Notes: generated from the letters alone by a model not told the origin. Shown: positions 27,231 through 35,331, numbered from the stretch's first letter. The stretch: DNA of 64,000 nt from Pseudomonas sp. K2I15 (GCF_002204795.1 NZ_NIXO01000008.1:85995-149994); one strand, 5' to 3'. Numbers and translations are program-made.

Positions 27231-27384
27231 AGCATCAGTGGGGTGAGCGACCGCGTCCTCATCCCACTGCATTTTATTTTTGCATAAGTGCATAAAACAG
27301 CATTTTTTTCGTCTCATCTTGCGTTAAGGTACATCCGCTTGCGGGCCGCGAAGGCCCCTTTACCTTGATAAGAATGAGAGCAGG

Positions 27385-28593
27385 ATGCTTGCCACAATAA
27401 GAAATTACCCGCGTACCGTGAACCTGCTGTTGTCGGCCACGCTGATCCTCACGCTGGCCAAGGCCATCACCTTTCCGTACCTCGTCATCTACCTTACCAA
27501 CCACTTTGCCCTCGACATCAGCCAGGTCGGCCTGGTGATCGGCAGTTCGCTGATCGTCGGTTCACTGCTGAGTGTGTACGGTGGCTTCCTGGTAGACCGC
27601 ATCAACAGTTATCGGCTGTTGCTCAGCCTGAGCGTGGTGTTTGCCCTGGGGTTTGTCGGCACGGTGCTGGCCCGGGAAATCTGGTCGTTCTACAGCTGTC
27701 TGATCCTGATCAACCTGGCGTACGCGGTGATCGACATCGCCATCAAGTCCGGGTTTGCCAGCCTGTTGCCGGAGGATGAACGCAGCGAAGCGTTTTCCAT
27801 CAAGTACACCCTGACCAATATCGGTTATGCGGTAGGGCCGTTTTTTGGTGCGATGGTGGCCAAGCTCGATATCAGCTTGCCGTTTATTCTGTCGGCCGTC
27901 TTGGGCCTGGGGTTTTTCCTGCTGTATTGGCGCTGGGGCGACCGCACGTTGGCCACCGTCGACACCACGCAAAAGCCGGTGTCGTTCCTCGCCGTGGGCC
28001 GCGTACTGCTGCGGGACCACCGGCTGGTGTGCTTCACCGTCGGCGGCTTGCTCAGCGCCGTGGTGTTCGGCCAGTTCACCGCGTACCTCTCGCAGTACCT
28101 GGTGACCACCACCACTGCCGAATATACCTACACCATTATCAGCGCCGTACTCACCACCAACGCCGTGTTGGTGATCGCCCTGCAATACGCGATTGGTCGG
28201 CGCATTTCCCACCGCTACCTGAGCCAGTGGCTGATCTTCGGCCTGGGCATGTTCATGCTGGGGGTGATTGGTTTTGCTCTGGCGAGCAACGTGTGGTGGT
28301 GGATCCTGGCGATGGCGATTTTCACCGTGGGCGAAATCGTGGTGTTCCCCGCCGAGTACATGTTTATCGACCGAATCGCCCCGGACCACCTGCGGGGCAT
28401 GTATTACGGCGCGCAAAACCTCTCCAACCTCGGCGCTGCCCTGGGGCCGGTACTGTGCGGGCTGGTGCTGGCCAGCCTGCCGGCCCATTACATGTTTTAC
28501 ATGTTGGCAGCGTTTATTGTCGGGGGAGGGGTGTTCTATTTTATCGGGGCGTCGTTGAAGGCACGCTCGTCGTTGAAGGCACGCTCAATGTAG
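27385..28593 (+). CDS. MFS transporter (YdeE-like drug or peptide exporter)
   Basis: A 402-residue inner-membrane protein with 12 hydrophobic segments. The N-terminus (LILTLAKAITFPYLVIYLTNHF) and loop after helix 2 (YGGFLVDRINSYRL) resemble the MFS drug:H+ antiporters like YdeE. The gene ends unusually: an 18-bp unit (28551-28568) is exactly repeated (28569-28586), giving SSLKARSSLKAR. The TAG stop at 28591-28593 lies inside the first REP of the following REPIN, so the original C-terminus has probably been altered. Substrate unknown. Confidence 0.87.
   Translation: MLATIRNYPRTVNLLLSATLILTLAKAITFPYLVIYLTNHFALDISQVGLVIGSSLIVGSLLSVYGGFLVDRINSYRLLLSLSVVFALGFVGTVLAREIWSFYSCLILINLAYAVIDIAIKSGFASLLPEDERSEAFSIKYTLTNIGYAVGPFFGAMVAKLDISLPFILSAVLGLGFFLLYWRWGDRTLATVDTTQKPVSFLAVGRVLLRDHRLVCFTVGGLLSAVVFGQFTAYLSQYLVTTTTAEYTYTIISAVLTTNAVLVIALQYAIGRRISHRYLSQWLIFGLGMFMLGVIGFALASNVWWWILAMAIFTVGEIVVFPAEYMFIDRIAPDHLRGMYYGAQNLSNLGAALGPVLCGLVLASLPAHYMFYMLAAFIVGGGVFYFIGASLKARSSLKARSM
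28551..28586. repeat. 18-bp tandem duplication at the 3' end of the MFS gene
   Basis: GTCGTTGAAGGCACGCTC occurs twice in perfect tandem. It keeps the reading frame and adds six residues directly before the REPIN-derived stop codon. Confidence 0.9.
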
Positions 28594-28687
28594 GAGCGAG
28601 CTTGCTCGCGAAGGTCGTTAACGATGACGCGCCAAGCCTGAATGAACGCGGCGCCTGGGCGTTTTTCGCGAGCAAGCTCGCTCCTAC
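28589..28687. repeat. REPIN
   Basis: Inverted REP pair (TGTAGGAGCGAGCTTGCTCG and CGAGCAAGCTCGCTCCTACA). It supplies the stop codon of the MFS gene on the left and reaches the last codons of the DUF1652 gene on the right. Confidence 0.88.
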
Positions 28688-28953
28688 AGTGGGCGTAGCG
28701 GCAGGTCATCCAGAGTGACTTTGCCGACGGTGTTGCTCTGCAGCTCGTAGCGCAACTCGTCGACCATCTTTTCCACTTCCTGCGGGGTCTGCAGTTTGTT
28801 GACGCTGATCCCCGTGACGACCAGGTCCACCCGGCCACTTTCGGCATCGAAGACTTTCAGGGTCAACGAGGCGTCACGGCACAGGGTGAACTCGCAGGTC
28901 AGGGGCGACAGGGCCTCTTCGATGCAGTTGCGCAGTTGGGAGAGTGTAAACAT
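28684..28953 (-). CDS. DUF1652 protein
   Basis: An 89-residue soluble protein matching the Pseudomonas DUF1652 family by its start (MFTLSQLRNCIEEALSPLTCEFT) and by a regular mix of strands and a helix (LQTPQEVEKMVDELRYELQ). Its function is unknown in the family. It begins 11 bases after the csbD stop, so it is the second gene of a csbD-DUF1652 unit. The last four bases of the gene overlap the REPIN. Confidence 0.78.
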   Translation of the reverse strand: MFTLSQLRNCIEEALSPLTCEFTLCRDASLTLKVFDAESGRVDLVVTGISVNKLQTPQEVEKMVDELRYELQSNTVGKVTLDDLPLRPL

Positions 28954-28964
28954 TCGGGCTCTCC

Positions 28965-29216
28965 TCAGCGACGACGCAGCAACAGACCCAGCAGCAGGCC
29001 AACACCGGCGACAATCGCCACGGTAGCCAGGGGTTTTTGCTTGGCAAAATCGCCGACGGTGTCCAGCGCGTCACCGTAGGTTTGCTGCAATTGGCCGGCG
29101 GCCTGACGGGCCACACCTTCGGCCTGGAGCCGTTCGTCACCGGTCAGATCACCCAGAAAACCCTGAGCCTTGCCGGCCACTTTTTCGACGGCGCCTTTGA
29201 CTTGTTCGCTTTTCAT
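28965..29216 (-). CDS. CsbD-like stress protein with C-terminal membrane anchor
   Basis: An 82-residue protein. The N-terminal part (SEQVKGAVEKVAGKAQGFLGDLTGDE) is the CsbD helix, found in general-stress proteins. The C-terminal part has a hydrophobic segment (LATVAIVAGVGLLLGLLL) ending in Arg-Arg-Arg, as in DUF883/ElaB-type inner-membrane anchors. The ATG at 29216 has AAGGA upstream and is preferred over one seven codons earlier. It lies downstream of a GTGCA-rich element and of the PAS-LuxR gene, which may control it. Confidence 0.82.
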   Translation of the reverse strand: MKSEQVKGAVEKVAGKAQGFLGDLTGDERLQAEGVARQAAGQLQQTYGDALDTVGDFAKQKPLATVAIVAGVGLLLGLLLRRR

Positions 29217-29291
29217 GGTGGATTCCTTAAAGGGCATGTCATCTCAATGGCACAGGACCCAAAGCCCTGTGCCCACCCTTCAAGATTAAGC

Positions 29292-29347
29292 AGTGCACCC
29301 CCGTGCAATAAGGCGAATTTGCACCGGTCGCACTAGTGCATTTGCAC
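29292..29347. promoter_or_regulatory. GTGCA-rich operator-like element upstream of csbD
   Basis: Repeated GTGCA/TGCAC words cluster here, including the 10-bp palindrome GCACTAGTGC at 29330-29339. The portion 29313-29347 aligns with 31056-31088 upstream of the membrane-protein gene at 31151, differing by a two-base gap and a few changes. It sits about 100 bp upstream of the csbD ATG. Confidence 0.6.
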
Positions 29348-29348
29348 T

Positions 29349-30845
29349 CTATTTCGGTTTTTTAACCCGCAACTCACCGGCAAACAGCCCGCGTTCACGG
29401 GCCCAGACGATGGCCGCACTACGGCTATGCACCCCCAGCTTGGAGTACACCGTGGCCACATGGTTACGCACGGTGTTGGGCGCCAGTTTCAGGCGCGAGG
29501 CGATTTCCTTGTCGGCCAGGCCTTCGCAAATCAGGCCCAGTACATCGCGCTCGCGGGCGGTCAGGTCGGTGAAGGAAATGCTCGGTACGTTGGGGCTGTT
29601 CACGCTCTTGGCGTTGGCGAGTTTTTCAATCAGCGTCTGGCTGAACCATGAGGCGTCCTGCATCACTTCCTCGATGGCGGCCACCAGTTCCAGCTCGGAG
29701 CGCTTGCGTTCGGTGATGTTCATCAGCACCAGCAGGTAGCAGGGCACGTCCTGGATACTGACGGTGTCGGCAGACAGCACACAGTCGATCACCTCGTTGC
29801 CTTTTTTGCGGATCTTCAGGTCGAGGCCGTCGAGGTTGCCGGCTTTTTCCAGGGCGGTGAACAGTTGTGTGCTGGCCTGTGCGCTGTCGATAAAGTCGAT
29901 GTCTTCGATGGATTTGCCGATCAGTTCTTCACTGGTATAGCCGGTGATGGTCATGAAGGCTTCGTTGATGTCCACCACTTGCCGGTTGGCGGCGTTGCAC
30001 ACCAGGGTTGGCACTGGCGTCAGGCGGAACGACTTGGCGAAGCGTTCCTCACTCTGGCGCAGGGCGGTTTCAGCCTTGCGGCGCGGCTCAAGGTCGGTGA
30101 AGGAAAACAGCATGCAGTCTTCCTCGTTCATGTCCAGCGGCTGGCCGGCCACGATCACCAGTTTGCTGCCGCCTTCGGGCAGTTTCAGCTCGGCCTGCAT
30201 CTGCGGGATGGTCGCGCCTTCGCTCAGGCGCTTGACGGCGAGGTCCTTGTTTTCGGCTTGCTCCAACACGTCCAGTTCATACACCGATTTGCCGATCACC
30301 TGGTCGCGGTTGTAGCCGGTCATCTCCAGGAAGCCCTGGTTGACCTTGATATAGCGAAGGTCGCTCAAGCGGCAGATCACCGCTGGCGCCGGGTTGGCAT
30401 TGAAGGTTTTTTCGAAGCGTTGTTCGGCGCTGGCCCATTCGGTGGCGTCGCTCAGGATCAGCACCAACAGCTCAGGCTCACCAGACGCGTCGTTGAGCAC
30501 CAGGCTGCGCAGGCGGTGCACCCAGGTCTTTTCCTCGTCGCCGCAGGGGGTGACCTCTACCACCACGTCGCTGAACTCTTCACCGTTCGCCACCCGGCTC
30601 AGCGGGTAATTTTCCAGCACCAACGGGTGGTTGTTGCGATAGCGCAAGGAAAAGCGCGCGGCGTATTCCTGGGTGTTGGCGCCCAGCTCTTCGACCTTTT
30701 CCACGCCATGCATCAGCAGTGCGGCGTCATTGGCCCAAAGGATGGTCTGGTCGACCTCGGCGATGATCACGCCATCGGACAAGCCGGAGATGATCTGCTG
30801 CAGTTGGCGGCGGTTGGTTTCTTTGGCGAGGACGGCCTGGCTCAT
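29349..30845 (-). CDS. PAS-domain sensor fused to a LuxR-type DNA-binding domain
   Basis: A 498-residue cytoplasmic one-component regulator. Three PAS domains lie at about 12-130, 145-260 and 265-385 (for example ICRLSDLRYIKVNQGFLEMTGYN and VCNAANRQVVDINEAFMTITGYT). A LuxR/GerE helix-turn-helix is at about 430-490 (LTARERDVLGLICEGLADKEIASRLKLAPNTVRNHVATVYSKL). No receiver or kinase is present, so the signal is probably a ligand or redox cofactor bound by PAS. The ATG at 30845 (GGAGA upstream) is chosen because earlier codons read through a REPIN. It lies between two copies of a GTGCA-rich element, its likely binding sites. Confidence 0.87.
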   Translation of the reverse strand: MSQAVLAKETNRRQLQQIISGLSDGVIIAEVDQTILWANDAALLMHGVEKVEELGANTQEYAARFSLRYRNNHPLVLENYPLSRVANGEEFSDVVVEVTPCGDEEKTWVHRLRSLVLNDASGEPELLVLILSDATEWASAEQRFEKTFNANPAPAVICRLSDLRYIKVNQGFLEMTGYNRDQVIGKSVYELDVLEQAENKDLAVKRLSEGATIPQMQAELKLPEGGSKLVIVAGQPLDMNEEDCMLFSFTDLEPRRKAETALRQSEERFAKSFRLTPVPTLVCNAANRQVVDINEAFMTITGYTSEELIGKSIEDIDFIDSAQASTQLFTALEKAGNLDGLDLKIRKKGNEVIDCVLSADTVSIQDVPCYLLVLMNITERKRSELELVAAIEEVMQDASWFSQTLIEKLANAKSVNSPNVPSISFTDLTARERDVLGLICEGLADKEIASRLKLAPNTVRNHVATVYSKLGVHSRSAAIVWARERGLFAGELRVKKPK

Positions 30846-30878
30846 GGTTTCTCCAATATTTAGGGCACCTGCATCCCT

Positions 30879-30978
30879 TGTAGGAGCTGGCTTGCCAGCG
30901 AAAAGCTCAACCACAACGCGACCATTCAGGGTGCGCGCGTCATCGTTGACGACCATCGTTGGCAAGCCAGTTCCTACA
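30879..30978. repeat. REPIN, variant core
   Basis: Inverted REP pair with the core TGTAGGAGCTGGCTTGCCAG and partner TGGCAAGCCAGTTCCTACAA, a different REP subtype from the others in the window. It lies in the 305-bp gap upstream of the PAS-LuxR gene. Confidence 0.85.
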
Positions 30979-31055
30979 AGGGGGCGGTGTCAGACGCATA
31001 AGAAGTACGACACCCGGGGCTCAGGATAGTGCAGAGAAAGTGGCACGTGCGGGGT

Positions 31056-31088
31056 GCGAATGCACCAGTTCTACTAGTGCAATTGTGC
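31056..31088. promoter_or_regulatory. GTGCA-rich operator-like element upstream of the membrane-protein gene
   Basis: This sequence shares GCGAAT, GCACC and the 9-base ACTAGTGCA with the element upstream of csbD (29313-29347), in the same order and spacing apart from two bases. Further GTGC words lie just upstream. It ends 62 bp before the ATG at 31151 and also lies upstream of the divergent PAS-LuxR gene. Confidence 0.6.
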
Positions 31089-31150
31089 CGAGACTGCGAG
31101 TTGGGCCTCTCGCCAAACTGAGGGCCTACCCACTGTTCAAAGGATCGACC

Positions 31151-32119
31151 ATGACCACTGTCTATGAAACCAACCGTTCGCTGTTTCGTGTCTCTTGGGG
31201 CTCGGTATTGGCCGGTAGTGCAATTGCCCTGGTGACTTATCTGGTGCTGAGCGTACTGGGCACCGCGATTGGCGCCAGTGCCGTGAACCCGATGGCGGCC
31301 GGTAACCCGCTGAGCGGCTTTGGTACCGGTGCCGGGATCTGGCTGTTTGTCTCGACGCTGTTGGCAATCGGCGCCGGCGCATTTGTGGCCGGGCGCACCG
31401 CACCGGATCGCGGCGGCCTGCATGGCGTGCTGAGCTGGACCATCACCACCTTGCTGACCACCTGGCTGCTCGCCGCGCTGGCGACCAGCGTTGTGGGGGC
31501 TGCGGGCAATGTCGTTGGCAAAGGCCTGTCGGCGGCCGGTAGCGGTATCGCCGCTGTAGCGCCGGGCATCAGCGACAGCGTCAAGCAGCAACTCAATGAG
31601 CAGGGCATCAACCTGGACTGGAACAGCCTGCAAGGCCAACTCGACACGCTGCTCAAGCAGAGCGGCAAGCCTGAATTGGACCCGGCCAACGTTGAGCAAA
31701 AAGCCGATCAGGCAAGTGCAGACGGCAAGCAATCGGCAACGGATGCTGCGACCAACCCAACCCAGGCCGGTGATGCATTGAAGCAATGGTTCGAGCGGGT
31801 CAAGGCCTCCGGTGAGCCAGCGTTGAACGCTGCGGACAAGCAGGCGCTGGTCAACATTGTTGCGGCCCGTACCGGCAAGAGCCAGGCTGAAGCCACCCAG
31901 ATCGTCGACAACTATGCCCAGGCTTACCAGCAGGCTGTGCAGAAGGTTGATGAGCTCAAGCAACAAGCTGAACAGAAAGCCCGTGAAGCCGGCGAAGTGG
32001 CTGCCAAGCAACTGTCCCGTGCAGCGTGGAGCACCTTGGTGATGTTGCTGCTGGGTGCGGCGTTGAGCTTTGGTGTGGGCCGTATGGCGATCACTACACG
32101 TCGGGTGCCATTGGCCTGA
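31151..32119 (+). CDS. Inner-membrane protein with a large charged soluble domain
   Basis: A 322-residue protein that I do not assign to a named family. Three hydrophobic segments lie near the N-terminus (about 18-40, 58-80 and 95-122) and one near the C-terminus (about 293-313). Between them is a hydrophilic, Ala/Gln/Lys-rich helical region (about 150-290) with coiled-coil character (KVDELKQQAEQKAREAGEVAAKQL). The fold suggests an envelope-stress protein. The ATG at 31151 has AAAGGA upstream. Its upstream element matches that of csbD, so it is probably co-regulated with that operon. Confidence 0.75.
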   Translation: MTTVYETNRSLFRVSWGSVLAGSAIALVTYLVLSVLGTAIGASAVNPMAAGNPLSGFGTGAGIWLFVSTLLAIGAGAFVAGRTAPDRGGLHGVLSWTITTLLTTWLLAALATSVVGAAGNVVGKGLSAAGSGIAAVAPGISDSVKQQLNEQGINLDWNSLQGQLDTLLKQSGKPELDPANVEQKADQASADGKQSATDAATNPTQAGDALKQWFERVKASGEPALNAADKQALVNIVAARTGKSQAEATQIVDNYAQAYQQAVQKVDELKQQAEQKAREAGEVAAKQLSRAAWSTLVMLLLGAALSFGVGRMAITTRRVPLA

Positions 32120-32136
32120 TCATGATTTGAGGTGCT

Positions 32137-32217
32137 TTATGTGGCGAGGGCGCTTTCAAAACTGGTTTCGGGGTCAACGGTAAATAGCGGTTGTTCTTCT
32201 GTGACAATCTTGTTCAT
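32137..32217 (-). pseudogene. 26-codon ORF, probable remnant of a DUF3077-type gene
   Basis: A short open frame with a strong ribosome site (AGGAG seven bases before the ATG). It encodes Met-Asn-Lys-Ile-Val, then an LFTVDPETSFESALA segment resembling the N-terminus of DUF3077 proteins (family usually 80-100 residues). The stop follows at once, then the end of the neighbouring membrane-protein gene. It is either a truncated gene whose leader survives, or a real small peptide; the leader hairpin upstream (32269-32292) is conserved with that of the DUF6124 gene at 58067. Confidence 0.5.
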
Positions 32218-32221
32218 GGTT

Positions 32222-32302
32222 CAACTCCTAATCAACGTTAGAGAGCCAACACCATCGCGACTAAACCCGGTCACTGAATTGGCAGTGACCGCCGGAGACT
32301 AG
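32222..32302 (-). promoter_or_regulatory. Structured leader module, copy A
   Basis: In the transcript direction a 9-bp stem CGGTCACTG / CAGTGACCG (32269-32292) with a six-base loop is followed by GGGTTTAGT and CTCTCTAACG. The same order, stem length and loop length recur at 58590-58635. It ends at the ribosome site of the 26-codon ORF. The rest of the 32303-32489 gap shows nothing clear. Confidence 0.6.
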
Positions 32303-32489
32303 CCATGTGATTTGAGCGGCGCAGGGGGCAGAATTTTCTAGGAAGCGTCCTGCAAAGGAAAGGGAAACGTCTCTGATTTGCTCCTGTCTGGGCCCACAAT
32401 TGTTAGAAAAGGGTCATGCCATATCGGCATCACCCCAGATGAGCGCGTAAACTGCCCGCCTTTTATTCTCACGATGAGACGGTGAGCTT

Positions 32490-33110
32490 TTGAACGCAGG
32501 AAAAACCGCAGGGCTGTTGCTACTCGCCGCCCTATTGGCTGGATGCGGCACCTCGCCGCCACGCACACCCAACGATATCTGCGGCATCTTCCGCGAAAAG
32601 GACGATTGGTACGACGCCGCCAAAGTTACCCAGGCGCGCTGGGGTGTGCCGATCCAGGTACCGTTCGCGATCATGTACCAAGAGTCGGGCTTTCGGCAGG
32701 ACGCCAAGACCCCGCGCAAGTACCTGTTGTGGATCATCCCCTGGGGCCGCGTGTCCACGGCCTCCGGTTACTCCCAGGCCAAGGATGAAGTGTGGCGCGA
32801 CTACCAGAAAAGCACCGGTCGCACTGGCGCCAGTCGGCAGGACTTTGACGATGCCATCGATTTTGTCGGCTGGTACATGGACAAGACCTACACCATCAAC
32901 GGCGTGTACAAATACGACGCCTACGGCCAATACCTGAACTATCACGAAGGCTGGGGCGGTTATCGTCAGCGCACCTATGCGAGCAAGGCCTGGCTGATGC
33001 CGGTGGCAGGCAAGGTGCAGGCGCGTTCGCAGATGTACGCGCAGCAATACGCGGGCTGCAAGAACGATTTGGGGCGGGGTTTCTGGAGCCGGTTCTGGCA
33101 TTGGCTGTGA
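32490..33110 (+). CDS. Lipoprotein with lytic-transglycosylase-like (SLT) domain
   Basis: A 206-residue exported lipoprotein: N-terminal leader with lipobox LAGC (about 17-20). The mature domain begins near WYDAAKVTQARWGVPIQVPFAIMYQESGFR, where Glu in YQES matches the catalytic Glu of SLT/lysozyme-like transglycosylases. That would make it a peptidoglycan-cleaving enzyme of the outer membrane. A TTG at 32490 is the only start that keeps the signal peptide; GGTGAG lies just upstream. The FKBP gene follows after 22 bases, so the two may be co-transcribed. Confidence 0.82.
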   Translation: MNAGKTAGLLLLAALLAGCGTSPPRTPNDICGIFREKDDWYDAAKVTQARWGVPIQVPFAIMYQESGFRQDAKTPRKYLLWIIPWGRVSTASGYSQAKDEVWRDYQKSTGRTGASRQDFDDAIDFVGWYMDKTYTINGVYKYDAYGQYLNYHEGWGGYRQRTYASKAWLMPVAGKVQARSQMYAQQYAGCKNDLGRGFWSRFWHWL

Positions 33111-33132
33111 CTTTGGATAGTGAGAAAACACG

Positions 33133-33474
33133 ATGAGCAACGAACTGGAAATCACCGATGTCCGCCTCGGCACCGGCAAAACCGTGGTCAAAGGCGCCCT
33201 GATCACCACGCAATACACTGGCACCCTTGAAGACGGCACGGTGTTCGATTCCTCTTGGGAACGCGGCAAACCGTTTCAATGCGTGATCGGTACCGGTCGC
33301 GTGATCAAAGGCTGGGACCAGGGTTTGATGGGCATGAAAGTCGGCGGCGTTCGCACGTTGTTTGTTCCGGCGCATCTGGCTTACGGCGAGCGCTCGATGG
33401 GCGCGCATATCACGCCCAACAGTAATCTGCGGTTTGAGATTGAGTTGCTGGAAGTACTGACACGGGATGATTGA
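33133..33474 (+). CDS. FKBP-type peptidyl-prolyl cis-trans isomerase
   Basis: A 113-residue single FKBP domain without signal peptide, so cytoplasmic. The core motifs YTGTLEDGTVFDSSWERGKPF, VIGTGRVIKGWDQGLMGMKVGG and LAYGERSMG are complete, with the drug-site residues Tyr, Asp, Trp and Tyr in place. It would speed proline isomerisation in protein folding. It is followed 12 bases later by a GNAT gene. Confidence 0.93.
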   Translation: MSNELEITDVRLGTGKTVVKGALITTQYTGTLEDGTVFDSSWERGKPFQCVIGTGRVIKGWDQGLMGMKVGGVRTLFVPAHLAYGERSMGAHITPNSNLRFEIELLEVLTRDD

Positions 33475-33486
33475 GGAGGGAAGAAC

Positions 33487-34122
33487 ATGGATGTTGGTGA
33501 AACGATGGCGTTGCCACGCAGTTCCATGGCGGGCATTCGGGTGGTTGAGCTGACCCTTGAAGATGAGGCCGAGCTGCAGCGCTTTTTCGAGGATGCGCCG
33601 GAGTATTTTGTCGCGGTCAACGGTGAGCCTGCTACGCCCACGGAGGCTCGGGATGAGTTGACCCTTCAGTTGCCGGAGGAGTGGAGCTACACGCGGATGT
33701 ATTGGATTGGTTATCGCAATGCCGAAGGCCAATTGGTTGCGGTGGTGAATGTGGCGTCTGATTTGCTGGCGGTCGGCGTCTGGCATATCGGGCTGTTGCT
33801 GGTGGCCACGCCGTTGCATGGCAGCGGGTTTGCGCGGCAGTTGCATGCGGATTTCCAGGCATGGGTACTGAGCCTGGGCGCGCGTTGGTTGCGGCTGACG
33901 GTGGTGGTGGGGAACGCCAAGGCTGAGCGGTTTTGGCCCAGGCTTGGGTATATGCAGGTGCGTACTCGGGATGGGGTTGAGATGGGGCGGCAGGTGAATA
34001 GGGTTTCTATTCAGGTGAAGGCTTTGGCGGGTGGCGCGATCAATGAATATTTGGTGTTGGTAGAGCGTGATAAGCCGTCCCCTGCTACGGGCGCTAAGGT
34101 CATGACCGTGGCGCCTACCTGA
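33487..34122 (+). CDS. GNAT-family N-acetyltransferase
   Basis: A 211-residue protein with the acetyl-CoA-binding region at about 95-150: VWHIGLLLVATPLHGSGFARQLH, a GNAT-like beta4-alpha3 with a degenerate Q/RxxGxG/A loop, then WLRLTVVVGNAKAERFWPRLGYMQV. The substrate is unknown. GGAGGG precedes the ATG at 33487. It follows FKBP closely. The C-terminal extension after about 165 is not recognised. Confidence 0.82.
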   Translation: MDVGETMALPRSSMAGIRVVELTLEDEAELQRFFEDAPEYFVAVNGEPATPTEARDELTLQLPEEWSYTRMYWIGYRNAEGQLVAVVNVASDLLAVGVWHIGLLLVATPLHGSGFARQLHADFQAWVLSLGARWLRLTVVVGNAKAERFWPRLGYMQVRTRDGVEMGRQVNRVSIQVKALAGGAINEYLVLVERDKPSPATGAKVMTVAPT

Positions 34123-34565
34123 ACCCTCCCTGAAGAATTTTTCTAATCCCATTGGGTAAACTTTCCTACGGTTTACTCTCCTTGAATCGGAGCGTAAGCT
34201 TCGCGCGTTTTCATCAATAGCGGAGACCCTCAGTGGGTACTTGTTCGAGTGACAGTCGTCGGCCGGTCTCGATAACCGGCACATACTTGGCAAGATAACG
34301 CGCATTTTCCCGATGCCGTTGTCTCGCCCAAAAGCGAGAAGCGGCATCCCGGTCGCGGCCAGCCCTGGCCCGATCCCGAATCCCTCTCATCGACGCTGAA
34401 CAGTACGTGATGCCCTGTATCGCGGTACTACGGACGCGCCTGTCGTTTGCGACGGGCGGGCCATCCTGTCGTGCCCGTGACCCGGCCACGGCCCCTGGAC
34501 GGTCGTACCTGCTTGAAGGTTTCTATATCCGCAAATTTGGCTGGTAATGAACAGGGAAGACTCCT
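34123..34565 (+). promoter_or_regulatory. Long leader of mgtC with strong hairpins
   Basis: The 443-bp gap before mgtC contains an inverted repeat GTAAAC / GTTTAC near 34155-34177, a GCCGGT / ACCGGC hairpin near 34262-34280 and a composite hairpin at 34312-34348 (GATGCCG, CTCGC / GCGAG, CGGCATC). A 45-codon open frame (34410-34547) ends 18 bases before the mgtC ATG. In enterobacteria mgtC has a long attenuating leader; whether this one works alike is inference. Confidence 0.5.
34410..34547 (+). CDS. Possible leader peptide of mgtC, 45 residues
   Basis: An ATG-started open frame with four proline codons and an Arg-rich composition (starts MPCIAVLRTR, ends RKFGW), stopping 18 bases before mgtC. 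There is no strong ribosome site. It could be a regulatory leader peptide or chance. Confidence 0.3.
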   Translation: MPCIAVLRTRLSFATGGPSCRARDPATAPGRSYLLEGFYIRKFGW

Positions 34566-35282
34566 ATGCAAGCAATCAACAACATCAACCTCAATTCGCT
34601 GATCGACACGCTGGTCAGCCTCACCGCGGCGTTTATCCTCGGTGGCCTGATCGGTTTCGAACGCCAGTACCGCCAGCGCACGGCGGGCCTGCGCACCAAC
34701 GTGCTGGTGGCGGTGGGCGCGGCGATTTTCGTCGACATGGCCAACCGCCTGGGCGGCGCCGAAGGGGCGGTGCGGGTCGTGGCCTACGTGGTCTCGGGCA
34801 TCGGTTTTCTCGGTGCCGGCGTGATCATGCGTGAAGAAGGCAACGTGCGCGGGCTGAATACGGCGGCCACCCTTTGGGCGTCGGCGGCGGTGGGCGCTTG
34901 TGCCGGCGCAGACCTGATCCTGGAAGCACTGCTGGGCACGCTGTTTGTACTGGCGGCCAACACCTTGCTGCGGCCGATCGTCAATAACATCAACCGCCAG
35001 CCGTTGGACGTGGTGTCGGCCGAGGTGACCAACATTCTGTATGTGGTGGCCCGCCGCACCCAGCAAAAGGCGGTGTTGGCTTTGCTCGAAGCCGAACTTG
35101 CGCGCTGCAACTACCCGGCCAGTGACGTGGACGTACGCCCCTTTGGTCCCGACGAGGTGGAAATCGAGGCGACGCTGGCCGTGACCTCCGTAGACGGTGA
35201 CGAACTGGACGCGCTGGTGGCGCGCATTTCCACCTCGACCCTTGTGGTACAGGCGTTCTGGAGCCCGAGTACCACCGACTAA
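34566..35282 (+). CDS. mgtC: MgtC/SapB-family membrane protein
   Basis: A 238-residue inner-membrane protein. The N-terminal half (about 1-140) has four hydrophobic segments and the family motifs GGLIGFERQYRQRTAGLRTNVLVAVGAA and GIGFLGAGVIMREEGNVRGLNTAATLWASAAVG. The C-terminal half is a soluble ACT-like domain. MgtC supports growth at low magnesium and virulence, in part by inhibiting the F-type ATP synthase. A long structured leader precedes it, suggesting control by magnesium or a related signal. Confidence 0.92.
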   Translation: MQAINNINLNSLIDTLVSLTAAFILGGLIGFERQYRQRTAGLRTNVLVAVGAAIFVDMANRLGGAEGAVRVVAYVVSGIGFLGAGVIMREEGNVRGLNTAATLWASAAVGACAGADLILEALLGTLFVLAANTLLRPIVNNINRQPLDVVSAEVTNILYVVARRTQQKAVLALLEAELARCNYPASDVDVRPFGPDEVEIEATLAVTSVDGDELDALVARISTSTLVVQAFWSPSTTD

Positions 35283-35331
35283 GTGGCCTCTGCTCCCTGG
35301 TAGCTGGCTGTTTACTATGCTTCCAGCGAGG

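Noticed and set aside
34155..34177. GTAAAC / GTTTAC as a PhoP box before mgtC
   Set aside because: PhoP boxes are direct repeats of a GTTTA-type hexamer; here the arms are inverted, so the match is not good enough.
32896..34347. 483-codon minus-strand frame across FKBP and GNAT genes
   Set aside because: It spans two well-recognised plus-strand genes and the mgtC leader, and has low-complexity composition.
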